From Prevotella sp. (GTDB taxonomy: Bacteria; Bacteroidota; Bacteroidia; Bacteroidales; Bacteroidaceae), in contig JAEEZP010000252.1 of the NCBI GenBank assembly GCA_016291915.1, positions 1-8,804 of the forward strand: a stretch of DNA of 8,804 nucleotides, read 5' to 3'. The notes under the pieces were generated by a model. It saw only the letters and a program-made list of their open reading frames with translations. It had not been told where the DNA came from and did no database searches. Shown piece by piece: positions 7,218 through 8,804 of this stretch; position 1 is the stretch's first letter, and each line of letters begins with the position of its first letter. The position numbers and the translations under genes were made by a program.

Positions 7218-7234
7218 TTTGATATTTTTTGATA
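7218..7234. repeat. Direct repeat TTTGATA x2 upstream of the ilv promoter
   Basis: TTTGATA occurs at 7218-7224 and again at 7228-7234, so the copies are 10 bp apart, one helical turn. They begin 7 bp upstream of the -33 element of the ilv promoter. The spacing would suit an activator or repressor site, but the region is very AT-rich and chance is plausible. Confidence 0.25.
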
Positions 7235-7348
7235 AAACATGCAAATTTATAATTTAAAACAAGAATTATCTTATGTTCTATAAGGATAAATCAAAATTAA
7301 TAATTCGTTATTTCAAAATTTTAAGGAAAAAAACTGATTGTTATAGAG

Positions 7349-7377
7349 TTTTTTTTCCCACAAATAAAGTAACTTTG
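7349..7377 (+). promoter_or_regulatory. Putative cobU promoter
   Basis: TAACTTTG at 7370-7377 matches the -7 consensus TAnnTTTG exactly. The expected -33 position holds only a T-run (7349-7357), not a clear TTTG, so the upstream element is weak. Initiation near 7383 would leave a leader of about 12 nt before the cobU ATG at 7396, and would exclude the longer reading frame that opens at 7273. Confidence 0.55.
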
Positions 7378-7395
7378 CGGATAAATAACAACAGC

Positions 7396-7926
7396 ATGGG
7401 GAAAATTATCCTGATAACAGGTGGACAGCGCTCTGGCAAAAGTGTTTACGCTGAAAAACTCGCATTGAGTCTTTCTGATAATCCTGTCTATGTCGCCACC
7501 GCCCACATATGGGATGAAGAGTTCCGGCAACGTGTGAAAAAACACCAGGAACGACGCGGGGCACAGTGGACAAACATTGAGGAAGAGAAATATCTCAGTA
7601 AGCATGATATCACTGGAAAAGTAGCGGTAATCGACTGCATCACTCTTTGGTGTACCAATTTTTTCTTCAAGCAGGGAGCACCGGAGTGGGAACAGCCGAC
7701 AGTAGATCAGGCACTTAGAGAGATTACCGAGGAGTTCGACCGTTTTACACAGCAAGAAGCTACGTTTATCTTTGTTACCAACGAGATAGGTAGCGGTGGC
7801 GTGAGTCCAGACCCTATCCAGCGACGTTTTACCGATTTGGAGGGTTGGATGAATCAGCATGTGGCTGCAAAAGCCGACGAAGTGGTGCTGATGGTCAGTG
7901 GTATTCCTGTAAAAATCAAGGGGTAG
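7396..7926 (+). CDS. cobU: Adenosylcobinamide kinase / adenosylcobinamide-phosphate guanylyltransferase
   Basis: This bifunctional enzyme phosphorylates adenosylcobinamide and then transfers GMP to it, giving adenosylcobinamide-GDP, the activated corrin for nucleotide-loop assembly and for salvage of incomplete corrinoids. The 176 residues match the usual CobU length. The P-loop is GGQRSGKS at 9-16. VATAHIWDEEFRQRVKKHQERR (33-54) contains His50, equivalent to the guanylylated His46 of Salmonella CobU by alignment from memory. The C-terminus has NEIGSGG, then the family ending ADEVVLMVSGIPVKIKG. The frame extends 41 codons upstream to 7273, but those codons are AT-rich, unlike the family, and lie across the predicted promoter, so the ATG at 7396 is preferred. 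It is divergent from ilvD and 32 bp before cobT, probably co-transcribed with it. Confidence 0.95.
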   Translation: MGKIILITGGQRSGKSVYAEKLALSLSDNPVYVATAHIWDEEFRQRVKKHQERRGAQWTNIEEEKYLSKHDITGKVAVIDCITLWCTNFFFKQGAPEWEQPTVDQALREITEEFDRFTQQEATFIFVTNEIGSGGVSPDPIQRRFTDLEGWMNQHVAAKADEVVLMVSGIPVKIKG

Positions 7927-7958
7927 TCAACATTACCCTATTCTTAAACTATTCGGTC

Positions 7959-8804
7959 ATGAGAACATTCAATATTCAAAAGCCTAACGAAAAGATACGC
8001 CCCCAGATCATTGATAAGATCGACAATCTTAACAAGCCCAAAGGGGCTCTTGGAAGATTGGAGACATTAGCAGAACAGATATGCTTGATCCAACAAACAT
8101 TATCGCCTACCCTGCAGCATCCCTGTCATCTGCTCTTTGGAGGTGACCACGGAATAGAACGAGAGGGAGTAAGCGTCTCTCCCCGTGATGTTACCTGGCA
8201 ACAGATGCGTAACTTCACCCGTGGAGGAGGTGGTGTAAATATGTTCTGCCGACAGCATCACTTCACTTTGTATATCATAGACATGGGGGTGGATCATGAT
8301 CTGACAGACAATCCTGATATCATCAACCGTAAGGTAGCCCGTGGCACCCGGAATTTCCTTTACGAGCCAGCCATGACTGAGGAAGAGTTCCAACAAGCCA
8401 TTGAAACAGGATGTGAGATGGTTGATCGTTGTTATGATGATGGTTGTAACATCATCTGTATGGGTGAGATGGGTATCGCCAATACCTCGCCGTCTAGTAT
8501 CTGGATGCATCTTTTCGGTAATATCCCACTCGATGCGTGTATCGGTGTTGGTGCTGGGCTGAACGATGCCGGACTTCAACATAAAAGGGAGATCCTGCAT
8601 CAGGCAGTAGCGAGGTTTATTACCAATAACAATACTGAAACTGAGTACATCATCCGTTACTTCGCAGGATTTGAGATGGCAGGAGCAATCGGTGCCATGC
8701 TACGTGCTGCGGAAAAAGGAATGATTGTCATGGTGGATGGTTTTATCATGACCGCCTGCATGTTGGCAGCTTCAAGATTATATCCCGAGATACTCCGTTA
8801 TGCG
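7959..8804 (+). CDS. cobT: Nicotinate-nucleotide-dimethylbenzimidazole phosphoribosyltransferase (3' end outside window)
   Basis: CobT transfers phosphoribose from nicotinate mononucleotide to the lower-ligand base, making the alpha-ribazole phosphate that is later joined to CobU's product. From the ATG at 7959 the frame stays open for 282 codons to the window edge. About 65-75 residues are missing compared with Salmonella CobT (356), including the region of its catalytic Glu317. Visible family motifs are NKPKGALGRLE (25-35), GGDHGIEREGVS (61-72), DVTWQQ (77-82, Gln82 likely at the base site), GEMGIANTSP (169-178, Glu170 matching Salmonella Glu174), GVGAGLNDAGLQHK (196-209) and MVDGFIMTACMLAA (258-271). 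It follows cobU by 32 bp. The missing partners cobS and cobC would be expected just beyond the edge (inference). Confidence 0.95.
   Translation, partial: MRTFNIQKPNEKIRPQIIDKIDNLNKPKGALGRLETLAEQICLIQQTLSPTLQHPCHLLFGGDHGIEREGVSVSPRDVTWQQMRNFTRGGGGVNMFCRQHHFTLYIIDMGVDHDLTDNPDIINRKVARGTRNFLYEPAMTEEEFQQAIETGCEMVDRCYDDGCNIICMGEMGIANTSPSSIWMHLFGNIPLDACIGVGAGLNDAGLQHKREILHQAVARFITNNNTETEYIIRYFAGFEMAGAIGAMLRAAEKGMIVMVDGFIMTACMLAASRLYPEILRYA

Noticed and set aside
7243..7255. AAATT-TAT-AATTT inverted repeat in the divergent promoter region
   Set aside because: It is made only of A and T in a very AT-rich stretch, so it is expected by chance.
7150..7395. Cobalamin riboswitch ahead of cobU
   Set aside because: The stretch is AT-rich, has no B12-box-like core or GC-rich paired elements, and the predicted cobU leader is only about 12 nt.
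7321..7860. Minus-strand open frame of 179 codons
   Set aside because: It is opposite cobU, including the P-loop region, and has no recognisable domain.
8100..8600. Minus-strand open frame of 166 codons
   Set aside because: It lies entirely opposite cobT, which has clear family motifs; the antisense product resembles nothing I know.
1..8804. Mobile element, CRISPR array, or defence or other novel multi-gene system
   Set aside because: No transposase, integrase, terminal repeats or spaced direct repeats were seen; every long gene belongs to a known metabolic family.

Overview
The window looks like ordinary chromosomal DNA of an anaerobic Bacteroidota species, most likely a Prevotella/Bacteroides-type Bacteroidales. 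Three things suggest this. The two clearest promoters match the phylum's unusual TAnnTTTG -7 element. Most genes lack a clear Shine-Dalgarno sequence. The proteins (yeast-like ketol-acid reductoisomerase, FatA-like thioesterase beside ilvN, CobU/CobT salvage pair) are of the kind found in this group. Genus assignment is inference.

Layout, left to right. (1) Positions 1-798, minus strand: the N-terminal 266 codons of a metallo-beta-lactamase-fold hydrolase related to RNase Z, running off the left edge. (2) 799-991: an intergenic region with a probable promoter for that hydrolase, a strong GC-rich hairpin and an AT-rich repeat ending in a small hairpin. (3) 992-7149, all minus strand: the branched-chain amino acid cluster in transcription order ilvD, ilvB, ilvN, acyl-ACP thioesterase, ilvC. 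(4) 7150-7395: a divergent AT-rich promoter region. (5) 7396-8804, plus strand: cobU and the first 282 codons of cobT, which runs off the right edge.

How the genes work together. IlvB (catalytic) with IlvN (regulatory ACT subunit) forms acetohydroxyacid synthase. IlvC reduces and isomerises its product, and IlvD dehydrates that to the keto acids of valine and isoleucine. The thioesterase is not an amino-acid enzyme: it releases fatty acids from acyl carrier protein. Its place between ilvN and ilvC suggests a link between branched-chain keto acid supply and branched-chain fatty acid metabolism. CobU and CobT belong to cobalamin nucleotide-loop assembly: CobU activates cobinamide and CobT activates the lower-ligand base.

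I found no mobile element, CRISPR array, tRNA, rRNA or riboswitch, and no clearly new multi-gene system. The points most worth a second look are the thioesterase inside the ilv cluster, the altered motif in the RNase Z-like protein, and the small repeats and leader structures around ilvC.
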